In this document: in pieces, positions 1 through 15,000 of the stretch
Numbering within the stretch: the first letter of the stretch is position 1
Layout: every line of letters begins with the position of its first letter
Origin: Shewanella woodyi ATCC 51908
Lineage (GTDB): Bacteria > Pseudomonadota > Gammaproteobacteria > Enterobacterales > Shewanellaceae
NCBI RefSeq assembly: GCF_000019525.1
Contig: NC_010506.1
Coordinates: forward strand, 620,001-684,000
Length of the DNA: 64,000 bases
Direction of reading: 5' to 3'
Position numbers and translations under genes: made by a program
The notes under the pieces: model-generated
Database searches by the model: none
What the model saw: the letters and a program-made list of their open reading frames with translations, nothing else
What the model was told of the DNA's origin: nothing

Positions 1-3000
1 CTGGGTCACGGCGCCGGTGAACAGGGTGTTGCCGTCTTGGTCGGTGACGGTGACGGTGTCACCTATTACGGTGCCCGCGCCTAAGGTGACGGTGGCATTG
101 ATTTGGCCATCAAGCTCAGCCTCATTAATGAAGCCATCGTTGTTGGCGTCTTCTGTGATAACCACGGTAGGGGCCGCCGGTGCGCCGGTGCCTGTGCCGT
201 AATCCAAGGTTGCACTGTCATTGCCGGTGGCGGTGTTGCCAGCCACATCGGTGACGGTGGCGGTGATAACCACGTCCGTGCCGGTCGCTGGGGCATCGAG
301 GCTGACGTTGATGCCATTATCGAGCATGTCCTGGGTGACTGGGCCACTGAACAGGGTGTTGCCGTCTTGGTCGGTGATGGTGACCGTGTCGCCCACCGCA
401 GTGCCCGCACCTAGGGTGACGGTGGCATCGATTTGACCATCAAGCTCCGTGTGGTTGATGAAGCCATCGTTGTTGGCATCTTCAGTGATTTCAACGGTTG
501 GGCTGGCCGGTGCGCCGGTGCCCGTGCCGTAATCCAAGGTCGCGCTGTCATGGCTCGCTGCACTGTCGCCATTGGCGTTAGTGAGGGTCGCGGTGACGGT
601 GACGGTGGTGCCCGTCGCAGGGGCATCCATGGTCAATGGTAGACCATTGGTGAGCATGTCTGTAGTGACCACACCGTTGAACAGTTCGTTACCGTCTTGG
701 TCGGTGACGACCAAGGTGTCGCCGACACTGGTGCCCGCATCGAGGGTGACGGTGATGTTGATTTGACCGTCAAGCTCAGCGCTGTTGATGTAACCATCGT
801 TGTTGGCATCTTCAGTGATTTCAACCGTTGGCGCTGCTGGCGCTGGCGCCTCAACGTAATCCAAGGTGGCTGCATCTGAGCCCGTGGCGGTGTTGCCTGC
901 CACGTCAGTGACGGTGGCGGTGACCACGACATCCGTGCCGCTTGGCGGCGTGTCCATGGTGACGGCCTGGCCGTTATCGAGCATGGCTTGGGTAACCACG
1001 CCAGTGAACAAGACGTTACCCGCTTGGTCGGTGACCACTAAGGTGTCGCCCACCGCGGTGCCCGCCCCTAAGGTGACGGTGATGTCAATTTGGCCATCAA
1101 GCTCGGTGTCGTTGATGGTGCCATCGTTGTTGATGTCTTCATCAATGACCACGGTTGGGCTGGCGGGTGCGCCAGTGCCAGTGCCGTAATCGAGTAGCGC
1201 ACTGTCAGAGCCTTGACTGCTGTTACCTGCCGGGTCGGTGACCGTGGCGGTGATAACTAAGTTGGTGCCCGTGGCAGGCGGGTCGATAGTGACTGCCAGA
1301 CCATTGTCTATCATCTCCTGAGTGGCAGGGCCACTGAAGATGACGTTGCCGTCTTGGTCGGTGATGGTGACGGTGTCACCCACGCTCGTGCCTGCGCCTA
1401 GTGTGACGGTGGCATCGATTTGGCCATCAAGCTCGGCATCGTTGATGTAGCCGTCGTTGTTGGCATCCTCATCAATGACCACGGTGGGGGCCGCCGGTGC
1501 GCCGGTGCCGGTGCCGTAATCGAGCGTTGCTGCATCTGAGCCTTGGGCTGTATTGCCCGCGGCGTCAGTGACGGTGGCGGTGACCACGACGTCAGTGCCT
1601 GTCGCTGGCGCGTCCATGGTGACAGGGACGCCATTGGTGAGCATCTCCTGGGTCACGGTGCCGGTGAAGATGACGTTGCCATCTTGGTCAGTGACCACAA
1701 GGGTGTCGTCGACAGCGGTGCCTGCGCCTAAGGTGACGGTGATGTCGATTTGACCATCAAGCTCCGCATCATTAATGAAGCCATCGTTGTTGGCATCTTC
1801 ATCAATGACCACGGTTGGGCTAGCAGGTGCGCCCGTGCCGGTGCCGTAATCGAGCGTTGCCGCATCTGAGCCGGTCGCGCTGTTGCCTGCCACGTCAGTG
1901 ACGGTGGCAGTCACCACGAGGTCGGTGCCGGTGGCCGGTGCATCAAAGCTGAGGTCGATGCCGTTATCGAGCATGTCCTGGGTCACGGTGCCGGTAAAGA
2001 GGGTGTTACCGTCTTGGTCGGTGATGGTGACGGTGTCGCCCACCACGGTGCCCGCGCCTAAGGTGACGGTGGCGTTGATTTGACCATCAAGCTCCGCATC
2101 GTTGATGAAGCCATCGTTGTTGATATCCTCATCAATGACCACGGTCGGCGCCGCGGGTGCGCCGGTGCCTGAGCCGTAATCAAGCAGCGCATTATCTGAG
2201 CCTGCCGCTTCATTGCCCAAGGTGTCGGTGACCGTCGCGGTGATGACCACGTTGGTGCCGGTCGCCGGTGGATCCATGGCCAAGTCGAGGCCATTATCAA
2301 GCATCTCTTGGGTGACGGTGCCACTGAACAGCTCATTACCGTCTTGGTCAGTCACCACAAGTGTGTCGCCCACCACGGTGTTGGCGCCAAGTTCAACGGT
2401 GATGTTGATTTGACCTTCCAGCTCGGCGTCATTGATGTAGCCGTCGTTGTTGGTATCTTCGGTGATAACCACGGTCGGTGCGCCCGGTACGGTGACGCTG
2501 TCATCGTAGTCCAGTGTCGCACTGTCATTGCCGGTGGCGGTGTTGCCTGCCACATCGGTGACGGTGGCGGTGATAACAAGCTCAGTGCCGGTCGCCGGTG
2601 CGTCGATGACGGCATCGATGCCATTATCGAGCATGTCTTGGGTGACAGGGCCGGTGTAAATCACCTCGCCAGTTTGGTCCGTGATGGTGACGGTGTCACC
2701 GACCTCGGTGCCGCTGCCTAAGGTGACGGTGATGTTGATTTGGCCATCGAGCTCCGCATCGGTGATGGTGCCATCGTTGTTGGTGTCTTCAACAATCTCA
2801 ACCGTTGGCGCTGCCGGAGCGTCTGTGCCGACATCGAGCGTCGCCGCATCACTGCCTTGTGCGCTGTTGCCTGCCGCATCGGTAACGGTGGCGGTGACCA
2901 CCACATCAGTGCCTGTGGCGGGGGCGTCCATGGTGACAGGGACGCCATTGGTGAGCATGTCTGCGGTGACCACGCCGTTAAACAGCTCGTTACCCGCTTG

Positions 3001-6000
3001 GTCGGTGACCACTAAGGTGTCGCCCACGACAGTGCCTGCGCCTAACTCAACCGTGATGTTGATTTGGCCATCAAGCTCCGCGTCATTAATGAAGCCATCG
3101 TTGTTGGCATCTTCATCAATGGTGACGGTCGGCGCAGCCGGTGCGCCGGTGCCCGTGCCGACATCGAGGGTGGCACTGTCGCTGCCTTGTGCCGTGTTGC
3201 CCGCGACATCGGTGACGTTGGCGGTGATAACCACCTCCGTGCCCGTCGCGGGTGCGTCTATCGCTAAGTCCAGTCCACTGTCGAGCATCGCCTGGGTGAC
3301 CGGGCCGCTGAACAGGGTATTACCGGCTTGGTCGGTGACGACTAAGGTGTCGCCCACGGCCGTGCCCGCGCCTAAGGTGACGGTGATGTTGATTTGACCG
3401 TCAAGCTCGGCATCGTTAATGAAGCCATCGTTGTTGGCATCTTCCACAATCTCAACCGTCGGGCTGGCCGGTGCGCCAACGCCCGTGCCGTAGTCCAGTG
3501 TCGCTGCATCAGAGCCTGTCGCGGTGTTGCCCGCTTCGTCAGTGACGGTGGCGGTGATCACCACATCCGTGCCCGTGGCTGGCGCGTCCATGGTAACCGC
3601 TTGGCCGTTATCGAGCATATCTTGGGTGACAGTCCCGTTAAACAGCTCGTTACCGTCTTGATCGGTGACCACTAAGGTGTCGCCCACCACGGTGCCTTCG
3701 CCGAGTTCCACGGTGATGTTGATCTGGCCGTCAAGCTCCGCCTCGTTAATGTAGCCGTCGTTGTTGGTATCTTCGTCGATGGTGACGCTTGGTGCGGCAG
3801 GGGCGCCGACGCCCACACCGTAATCCAGTGTCGCTGCATCTGAGCCGGTCGCGCTATTGCCCGCCGGATCGGTGACGTTGGCGGTGATAACCAGGTTGGT
3901 GCCAGTGGCAGGTGCATCAATGGCTAAATCTAAACCATTATCTAGCATTGCCTGAGTAATAGGACCATTAAAGAGTTCATTACCATCTTGATCGGTGATC
4001 ACTAAAGTATCACCGACTTCTGTATCTTCCCCCAATGTCACATTGATGTTGATTTGACCGTTAAGCTCGGCGTCATTGATGAAGCCGTCGTTGTTGGCAT
4101 CTTCAGTGATTTCGACTGTTGGTGCCGCGGGGGCACCATTGTCGAGAATTGCGCTGTCGCTACCAGTGTTAGTATTGCCCGCTGGATCGGTGACGTTAGC
4201 AGTAATAATAACCTCTGTACCGATCGCAGGAGCATCGATGGCCAAGCTCAGGCCGCTGTCGAGCATGGCTTGGGTGACTGGGCCACTGAACAGTTCATTA
4301 CCGGCTTGGTCGGTGACGACTAAGGTGTCGCCGACGGCGGTGCCTTCTCCGAGCTCAACGGTGATGTTGATTTGACCATCCAGCTCCGCATCGTTGATGA
4401 AGCCATCGTTGTTACTATCTTCATCGATGGTGACGGTTGGGCTGGCGGGTGCGCCGCTGCCAATGCCGTAATCGAGTGTTGCCGCATCATTGCCTGTGGC
4501 GGTGTTGCCGGCAGGGTCAGTGACGTTGGCGGTGACCACAAGCTCAGTGCCTGTGACTGGGGCATCGATGGCCAAGGTGAGGCCGTTATCAAGCATGGCT
4601 TGGGTGACTGGGCCGCTGAACAGGGTGTTACCCGCTTGGTCGGTGACCACTAAGGTGTCGCCCACGGCGGTGCCTGCGCCTAAGCTGACGGTGATGTCAA
4701 TTTGACCTGAGAGCTCAACGTCATTGATAAAGCCATCGTTGTTGATGTCCTCATCGATGGTGACGGTTGGGCTGGCGGGTGCGCCGGTGCCCGTGCCGTA
4801 GTCGAGCAGGGCGTTATCGCTGCCCTGTGCGGTATTGCCAGCAGGGTCGGTGACGGTGGCGGTGACCGCGACGGTGGTGCCGGTAGCCGGCGCATCGAAG
4901 CTGACGCTGATGCCATTATCCAGCATGTCCTGGGTCACGGCGCCGGTGAACAGGGTGTTGCCGTCTTGGTCGATGACGGTGACAGTGTCACCGATCACGG
5001 TGCCCGCGCCTAAGGTGACGGTGGCATTGATTTGGCCATCAAGCTCCGCCTCATTAATGAAGCCATCGTTGTTGGCGTCTTCTGTGATAACCACGGTAGG
5101 GGCCGCCGGTGCGCCGGTGCCTGTGCCGTAATCCAAGGTTGCACTGTCATTGCCCGTGGCGGTGTTGCCAGCCACATCGGTGACGGTGGCGGTGATAACC
5201 ACATCCGTACCGGTCGCTGGGGCATCGAGGCTGACGTTGATGCCATTATCAAGCATGTCCTGGGTGACTGGGCCACTGAACAGGGTGTTGCCGTCTTGGT
5301 CGGTGATGGTGACGGTGTCGCCCAGCGCAGTGCCCGCGCCTAGGGTGACGGTGGCATCGATTTGACCATCAAGCTCCGTGTGGTTGATGAAGCCATCGTT
5401 GTTGGCATCTTCAGTGATTTCAACCGTTGGGCTGGCCGGTGCGCCGGTGCCTGTGCCGTAATCCAAGGTCGCGCTGTCATGGCTCGCTGCACTGTCGCCA
5501 TTGGCGTTAGTGAGGGTTGCGGTGACGGTGACGGTGGTGCCCGTCGCAGGGGCATCCATGGTCAATGGTAGACCATTGGTGAGCATGTCTGTAGTGACCA
5601 CACCGTTGAACAGCTCGTTACCGTCTTGGTCGGTGACGATCAAGGTGTCGCCGACACTGGTGCCCGCATCGAGGGTGACGGTGATGTTGATTTGACCGTC
5701 AAGCTCAGCGCTGTTGATGTAACCATCGTTGTTGGCATCTTCAGTGATTTCAACCGTTGGCGCTGCTGGCGCTGGCGCCTCAACGTAATCCAAGGTGGCT
5801 GCATCTGAGCCGGTGGCGGTGTTGCCTGCCACGTCAGTGACGGTGGCGGTGACCACGACATCCGTGCCGCTTGGCGGCGTGTCCATGGTGACGGCCAGGC
5901 CGTTATCGAGCATGGCTTGGGTAACCACGCCAGTGAACAAGACGTTACCCGCTTGGTCGGTGACCACTAAGGTGTCGCCCACCGCGGTGCCCGCCCCTAA

Positions 6001-9000
6001 GGTGACGGTGATGTCAATTTGGCCATCAAGCTCGGTGTCGTTGATGGTGCCATCGTTGTTGATGTCTTCATCAATGACCACGGTTGGGCTGGCGGGTGCG
6101 CCAGTGCCAGTGCCGTAATCGAGTAGCGCACTGTCAGAGCCTTGACTGCTGTTACCTGCCGGGTCGGTGACCGTGGCGGTGATAACTAAGTTGGTGCCCG
6201 TGGCTGGCGGGTCGATAGTGACTGCCAGACCATTGTCTATCATCTCCTGGGTGGCAGGGCCACTGAAGATGACGTTGCCGTCTTGGTCGGTGATGGTGAC
6301 GGTGTCACCCACGCTTGTGCCTGCGCCTAAGGTGACGGTGGCATCGATTTGGCCATCAAGCTCGGCATCGTTGATGTAGCCGTCGTTGTTGGCATCCTCA
6401 TCAATGACCACGGTGGGGGCCGCCGGAGCGCCGGTGCCGGTGCCGTAATCGAGCGTTGCTGCATCTGAGCCTTGGGCTGTATTGCCCGCGGCGTCAGTGA
6501 CGGTGGCGGTGACCACGACGTCAGTGCCTGTCGCTGGCGCGTCCATGGTGACAGGGACGCCATTGGTGAGCATCTCCTGGGTCACGGTGCCGGTGAAGAT
6601 GACGTTGCCATCTTGGTCAGTGACCACAAGGGTGTCGCCGACTGCGGTGCCTGCGCCTAAGGTGACGGTGATGTCGATTTGACCATCAAGCTCCGCATCA
6701 TTAATGAAGCCATCGTTGTTGGCATCTTCATCAATGACCACGGTTGGACTAGCAGGTGCGCCAGTGCCGGTGCCGTAATCGAGCGTTGCCGCATCTGAGC
6801 CGGTCGCGCTGTTGCCTGCCACGTCAGTGACGGTAGCAGTCACCACGAGGTTGGTGCCGGTGGCGGGTGCATCAAAGCTGAGGTCGATGCCGTTATCGAG
6901 CATGTCCTGGGTCACGGTGCCGGTAAAGAGGGTGTTACCGTCTTGGTCGGTGATGGTGACGGTGTCGCCCACCACGGTGCCCGCGCCTAAGGTGACGGTG
7001 GCGTTGATTTGACCATCAAGCTCCGCATCGTTGATGAAGCCATCGTTGTTGATATCCTCATCAATGACCACGGTCGGCGCCGCGGGTGCGCCGGTGCCTG
7101 AGCCGTAATCAAGCAGCGCATTATCTGAGCCTGCCGCTTCATTGCCCAAGGTGTCGGTGACCGTCGCGGTGATGACCACGTTGGTGCCGGTCGCCGGTGG
7201 ATCCATGGCCAAGTCGAGGCCATTATCAAGCATCTCTTGGGTGACGGTGCCACTGAACAGCTCATTACCGTCTTGGTCAGTCACCACAAGTGTGTCGCCC
7301 ACCACGGTGTTGGCGCCAAGTTCAACGGTGATGTTGATTTGACCTTCCAGCTCGGCGTCATTGATGTAGCCGTCGTTGTTGGTATCTTCGGTGATAACCA
7401 CGGTCGGTGCGCCCGGTACGGTGACGCTGTCATCGTAGTCCAGTGTCGCACTGTCATTGCCGGTGGCGGTGTTGCCTGCCACATCGGAGACGGTGGCGGT
7501 GATAACAAGCTCAGTGCCGGTCGCCGGTGCGTCGATGACGGCATCGATGCCATTATCGAGCATGTCTTGGGTGACAGGGCCGGTGTAAATCACCTCGCCA
7601 GTTTGGTCCGTGATGGTGACGGTGTCACCGACCTCGGTGCCGCTGCCTAAGGTGACGGTGATGTTGATTTGGCCATCGAGCTCCGCATCGGTGATGGTGC
7701 CATCGTTGTTGGTGTCTTCAACAATCTCAACCGTTGGCGCTGCCGGAGCGTCTGTGCCGACATCGAGCGTCGCCGCATCACTGCCTTGTGCGCTGTTGCC
7801 TGCCGCATCGGTAACGGTGGCGGTGACCACCACATCAGTGCCTGTGGCGGGGGCGTCCATGGTGACAGGGACGCCATTGGTGAGCATGTCTGCGGTGACC
7901 ACGCCGTTAAACAGCTCGTTACCCGCTTGGTCGGTGACCACTAAGGTGTCGCCCACGACAGTGCCTGCGCCTAACTCAACCGTGATGTTGATTTGGCCAT
8001 CAAGCTCCGCGTCATTAATGAAGCCATCGTTGTTGGCATCTTCATCAATGGTGACGGTCGGCGCAGCCGGTGCGCCGGTGCCCGTGCCGACATCGAGGGT
8101 GGCACTGTCGCTGCCTTGTGCCGTGTTGCCCGCGACATCGGTGACGTTGGCGGTGATAACCACCTCCGTGCCCGTTGCTGGTGCGTCTATCGCTAAGTCC
8201 AGTCCACTGTCGAGCATCGCCTGGGTGACCGGGCCGCTGAACAGGGTATTACCGGCTTGGTCGGTGACGACTAAGGTGTCGCCCACGGCCGTGCCCGCGC
8301 CTAAGGTGACGGTGATGTTGATTTGACCGTCAAGCTCGGCATCGTTTATGAAGCCATCGTTGTTGGCATCTTCCACAATCTCAACCGTCGGACTGGCCGG
8401 TGCACCAACGCCCGTGCCGTAGTCCAGTGTCGCTGCATCAGAGCCTGTCGCGGTGTTGCCCGCTTCGTCAGTGACGGTGGCGGTGACCACCACATCCGTG
8501 CCCGTGGCTGGCGCGTCCATGGTGACCGCTTGGCCGTTATCGAGCATATCTTGGGTGACAGTCCCGTTAAACAGCTCGTTACCGTCTTGATCGGTGACCA
8601 CTAAGGTGTCGCCCACCACGGTGCCTTCGCCGAGTTCCACGGTGATGTTGATCTGGCCGTCAAGCTCCGCCTCGTTAATGTAGCCGTCGTTGTTGGCATC
8701 TTCGTCGATGGTGACGCTTGGTGCGGCAGGGGCGCCGACGCCCACACCGTAATCCAGTGTCGCTGCATCTGAGCCAGTCGCGCTGTTGCCCGCCGGATCG
8801 GTGACGTTGGCGGTGATAACCAGGTTGGTGCCAGTGGCAGGCGGATCGATCGCCAGTGCCAGGCCGTTGTCGAGCATGTCTTGGGTGGCCGGGCCGCTGA
8901 ACAAGACGTTGCCGTCTTGGTCAGTGACGGTGACGGTGTCACCAATGACCGTGCCTGCGCCTAAGGTGACGCTGATGTTGATTTGACCATTGAGCTCGGC

Positions 9001-12000
9001 ATCATTGATGAAGCCGTCGTTGTTGGCATCTTCAGTGATTTCAACGGTGGGCGCTAATGGGGCGCTGCTGCCGTAATCCAAGGTCGCGCTGTCGTTGCCC
9101 GTGGCGGTGTTGCCGGCAGGATCTGTGACGTTGGCGGTCACGACGAGCTCAGTGCCCGTGGCCGGCGCGTCGATGGCCAAGCTCAGGCCGCTGTCGAGCA
9201 TGGCCTGAGTGACGACGCCATTGAACAGTTCATTACCGGCTTGGTCGGTGACGACTAAGGTGTCGCCGACGGCGGTGCCTTCTCCGAGCTCAACGGTGAT
9301 GTTGATTTGACCATCCAGCTCCGCGTCGTTGATGAAGCCATCGTTGTTGACGTCCTCATCGATGGTGACGGTTGGGCTGGCGGGGGCGCCGCTGCCAATG
9401 CCGTAGTCCAAGGTCGCGCTGTCATTGCCTGTGGCGGTGTTGCCGGCAGGGTCAGTGACGTTGGCGGTGACCACAAGCTCAGTGCCTGTGACTGGGGCAT
9501 CGATGGCCAAGGTGAGGCCGTTATCAAGCATGGCTTGGGTGACTGGGCCGCTGAACAGGGTGTTACCCGCTTGGTCGGTGACCACTAAGGTGTCGCCCAC
9601 GGCGGTGCCTGCGCCTAAGCTGACGGTGATGTCAATTTGACCTGAGAGCTCAACGTCATTGATAAAGCCATCGTTGTTGATGTCCTCATCGATGGTGACG
9701 GTTGGGCTGGCGGGTGCGCCGGTGCCCGTGCCGTAGTCGAGCAGGGCGTTATCGCTGCCCTGTGCGGTATTGCCAGCAGGGTCGGTGACGGTGGCGGTGA
9801 CCGCGACGGTGGTGCCGGTAGCCGGCGCATCGAAGCTGACGCTGATGCCATTATCCAGCATGTCTTGGGTCACGGCGCCAGTGAACAGGGTGTTGCCGTC
9901 TTGGTCGGTGACGGTGACAGTGTCACCTATTACGGTGCCCGCGCCTAAGGTGACGGTGGCATTGATTTGGCCATCAAGCTCAGCCTCATTAATGAAGCCA
10001 TCGTTGTTGGTGTCTTCTGTGATAACCACGGTAGGGGCCGCCGGTGCGCCGGTGCCTGTGCCGTAATCCAAGGTTGCACTGTCATTGCCCGTGGCGGTGT
10101 TGCCAGCCACATCGGTGACGGTGGCGGTGATAACCACATCCGTACCAGTCGCTGGGGCATCGAGGCTAACGTTGATGCCATTATCGAGCATGTCCTGGGT
10201 GACTGGGCCACTGAACAGGGTGTTGCCGTCTTGGTCGGTGATGGTGACCGTGTCGCCCAGCGCAGTGCCCGCACCTAGGGTGACGGTGGCATCGACTTGA
10301 CCATCAAGCTCAGCGTGGTTGATGAAGCCATCGTTGTTGGCATCTTCAGTGATTTCAACGGTTGGGCTGGCCGGTGCGCCGGTGCCTGTGCCGTAATCCA
10401 AGGTCGCGCTGTCATGGCTCGCTGCACTGTCGCCATTGGCGTTAGTGAGGGTCGCGGTGACGGTGACGGTGGTGCCCGTCGCAGGGGCATCCATGGTCAA
10501 TGGTAGACCATTGGTGAGCATGTCTGTAGTGACCACACCGTTGAACAGCTCGTTACCGTCTTGGTCGGTGACGACCAAGGTGTCGCCGACACTGGTGCCC
10601 GCATCGAGGGTGACGGTGATGTTGATTTGACCGTCAAGCTCAGCGCTGTTGATGTAACCATCGTTGTTGGCATCTTCAGTGATTTCAACCGTTGGCGCTG
10701 CTGGCGCTGGCGCCTCAACGTAATCCAAGGTGGCTGCATCTGAGCCCGTGGCGGTGTTGCCTGCCACGTCAGTGACGGTGGCGGTGACCACGACATCCGT
10801 GCCGCTTGGCGGCGTGTCCATGGTGACGGCCTGGCCGTTATCGAGCATGGCTTGGGTAACCACGCCAGTGAACAAGACGTTACCCGCTTGGTCGGTGACC
10901 ACTAAGGTGTCGCCCACCGCGGTGCCCGCCCCTAAGGTGACGGTGATGTCAATTTGGCCATCAAGCTCAGTGTCGTTGATGGTGCCATCGTTATTGATGT
11001 CTTCATCGATGACCACGGTAGGGCTGGCGGGTGCGCCAGTGCCAGTGCCGTAATCGAGTAGCGCACTGTCAGAGCCTTGACTGCTGTTACCTGCCGGGTC
11101 GGTGACCGTGGCGGTGATAACTAAGTTGGTGCCCGTGGCAGGCGGGTCGATAGTGACTGCCAGACCATTGTCTATCATCTCCTGGGTGGCAGGGCCACTG
11201 AAGATGACGTTGCCGTCTTGGTCGGTGATGGTGACGGTGTCACCCACGCTCGTGCCTGCGCCTAAGGTGACGGTGGCATCGATTTGGCCATCAAGCTCGG
11301 CATCGTTGATGTAGCCGTCGTTGTTGGCATCCTCATCAATGACCACGGTGGGGGCCGCCGGAGCGCCGGTGCCTGTGCCGTAATCGAGCGTTGCTGCATC
11401 TGAGCCTTGGGCTGTATTGCCCGCGGCGTCAGTGACCGTGGCGGTGACCACGACGTCAGTGCCTGTCGCTGGCGCGTCCATGGTGACAGGGACGCCATTG
11501 GTGAGCATCTCCTGGGTCACGGTGCCAGTGAAGATGACGTTGCCATCTTGGTCAGTGACCACAAGGGTGTCGCCGACAGCGGTGCCTGCGCCTAAGGTGA
11601 CGGTGATGTCGATTTGACCATCAAGCTCCGCATCATTAATGAAGCCATCGTTGTTGGCATCTTCATCAATGACCACGGTTGGGCTAGCAGGTGCGCCCGT
11701 GCCGGTGCCGTAATCAAGTGTCGCGGCATCACTGCCTTGTGCGCTGTTACCCGCAGCGTCAGTGACGGTGGCAGTCACCACGAGGTCGGTGCCGGTGGCC
11801 GGTGCATCAAAGCTGAGGTCGATGCCGTTATCGAGCATGTCCTGGGTCACGGTGCCGGTAAAGAGGGTGTTACCGTCTTGGTCGGTGATGGTGACGGTGT
11901 CGCCCACCACGGTGCCCGCGCCTAAGGTGACGGTGGCGTTGATTTGACCATCAAGCTCCGCATCGTTGATGAAGCCATCGTTGTTGATATCCTCATCAAT

Positions 12001-15000
12001 GACCACGGTCGGCGCCGCCGGTGCGCCAGTGCCTGAGCCGTAATCAAGCAGCGCATTATCTGAGCCTGCCGCTTCATTGCCTAAGGTGTCGGTGACCGTC
12101 GCGGTGATGACCACGTTGGTGCCGGTCGCCGGTGGATCCATGGCCAAGGTGAGGCCATTATCAAGCATATCCTGGGTGACGGTGCCACTGAACAGCTCAT
12201 TACCGTCTTGGTCAGTCACCACAAGTGTGTCGCCCACCACGGTGTTGGCGCCAAGTTCAACGGTGATGTTGATTTGACCTTCCAGCTCGGCGTCATTGAT
12301 GTAGCCGTCGTTGTTGGTATCTTCGGTGATAACCACGGTCGGTGCGCCCGGTACGGTGACGCTGTCATCGTAGTCCAGTGTCGCACTGTCATTGCCGGTG
12401 GCGGTGTTGCCTGCCACATCGGTGACGGTGGCGGTGATAACAAGCTCAGTGCCGGTCGCCGGTGCGTCGATGACGGCATCGATGCCATTATCGAGCATGT
12501 CTTGGGTGACAGGGCCGGTGTAAATCACCTCGCCAGTTTGGTCCGTGATGGTGACAGTGTCACCGACCTCGGTGCCGCTGCCTAAGGTGACGGTGATGTT
12601 GATTTGGCCATCGAGCTCCGCATCGGTGATGGTGCCATCGTTGTTGGTGTCTTCAACAATCTCAACCGTTGGCGCTGCCGGAGCGTCTGTGCCGACATCG
12701 AGCGTCGCCGCATCACTGCCTTGTGCGCTGTTGCCTGCCGCATCGGTGACGGTGGCGGTGACCACCACGTCAGTGCCTGTGGCGGGGGCGTCCATGGTGA
12801 CAGGGACGCCATTGGTGAGCATGTCTGCGGTGACCACGCCGTTAAACAGCTCGTTACCCGCTTGGTCGGTGACCACTAAGGTGTCGCCCACGGCGGTGCC
12901 TGCGCCTAACTCAACCGTGATGTTGATTTGGCCATCAAGCTCGGCGTCATTAATGAAGCCATCGTTGTTGGCATCTTCATCAATGGTGACGGTCGGCGCA
13001 GCCGGTGCGCCGGTGCCGTAATCGAGGGTGGCACTGTCGCTGCCTTGTGCCGTGTTGCCCGCGACATCGGTGACGTTGGCGGTGATAACCACCTCCGTGC
13101 CCGTCGCGGGTGCGTCTATCGCTAAGTCCAGTCCACTGTCGAGCATCGCCTGAGTGACCGGGCCGCTGAACAGGGTATTACCGGCTTGGTCGGTGACGAC
13201 TAAGGTGTCGCCCACGGCCGTGCCCGCGCCTAACTCAACCGTGATGTTGATTTGACCGTCAAGCTCGGCATCGTTAATGAAGCCATCGTTGTTGGCATCT
13301 TCCACAATCTCAACCGTCGGGCTGGCCGGTGCGCCAACGCCCGTGCCGTAGTCCAGTGTCGCTGCATCATTGCCGGTGGCGGTATTGCCCGCCTCGTCAG
13401 TGACGGTGGCGGTGACCACCACATCTGTGCCCGTGGCTGGCGCGTCCATGGTGACCGCTTGGCCGTTATCGAGCATATCTTGGGTGACAGTCCCGTTAAA
13501 CAGCTCGTTACCGTCTTGGTCGGTGATCACTAAGGTGTCGCCCACCACGGTGCCTTCGCCGAGTTCCACGGTGATGTTGATCTGGCCGTCAAGCTCCGCC
13601 TCGTTAATGTAGCCGTCGTTGTTGGCATCTTCGTCGATGGTGACGCTTGGTGCGGCAGGGGCGCCGACGCCCACACCGTAATCCAGTGTCGCTGCATCTG
13701 AGCCGGTCGCGCTGTTGCCCGCCGGATCGGTGACGTTGGCGGTGATAACCAGGTTGGTGCCAGTGGCAGGCGGATCGATCGCCAGTGCCAGGCCGTTGTC
13801 GAGCATGTCTTGGGTGGCCGGGCCGCTGAACAAGACGTTGCCGTCTTGGTCAGTGACGGTGACGGTGTCACCAATGACCGTGCCTGCGCCTAAGGTGACG
13901 CTGATGTTGATTTGACCATTGAGCTCGGCATCATTGATGAAGCCGTCGTTGTTGGCATCTTCAGTGATTTCAACGGTGGGCGCTAATGGGGCGCTGCTGC
14001 CGTAATCCAAGGTCGCGCTGTCGTTGCCTGTGGCGGTGTTGCCTGCCGGATCGGTAACGTTGGCGGTGACGACGAGCTCAGTGCCCGTGGCCGGCGCATC
14101 AATGGCCAAGCTAAGGCCGCTGTCGAGCATGGCCTGAGTGACGACGCCATTGAACAGTTCGTTACCGGCTTGGTCGGTGACGACTAAGGTGTCGCCGACG
14201 GCGGTGCCTTCACCGAGCTCAACGGTGATGTTGATTTGACCATCGAGCTCCGCATCGTTGATGAAGCCATCGTTGTTACTATCTTCATCGATGGTGACGG
14301 TTGGGCTGGCGGGTGCGCCGCTGCCAATGCCGTAGTCGAGTGTTGCCGCATCATTGCCTGTGGCGGTGTTGCCGGCAGGGTCAGTGACGTTAGCGGTGAC
14401 CACAAGCTCAGTGCCTGTGACTGGGGCATCGATGGCCAAGGTGAGGCCGTTATCAAGCATGGCTTGGGTGACTGGGCCATTGAACAGTTCATTACCCGCT
14501 TGGTCGGTGACCACTAAGGTGTCGCCCACGGCGGTGCCTGCGCCTAAGCTGACGGTGATGTCAATTTGACCTGAGAGCTCAACGTCATTGATAAAGCCAT
14601 CGTTGTTGATGTCCTCATCGATGGTGACGGTTGGGCTGGCGGGTGCGCCGGTGCCCGTGCCGTAGTCGAGCAGGGCGTTATCGCTGCCCTGTGCGGTATT
14701 GCCAGCAGGGTCGGTGACGGTGGCGGTGACCGCGACGGTGGTGCCGGTTGCTGGGGCATCGAAACTGACGCTGATGCCATTATCCAGCATGTCCTGAGTC
14801 ACGGCGCCGGTGAACAGGGTGTTGCCGTCTTGGTCGGTGACGGTGACGGTGTCACCTATTACGGTGCCCGCGCCTAAGGTGACGGTGGCATTGATTTGGC
14901 CATCAAGCTCAGCCTCATTAATGAAGCCATCGTTGTTGGCGTCTTCTGTGATAACCACGGTAGGGGCCGCCGGTGCGCCGGTGCCTGTGCCGTAATCCAA

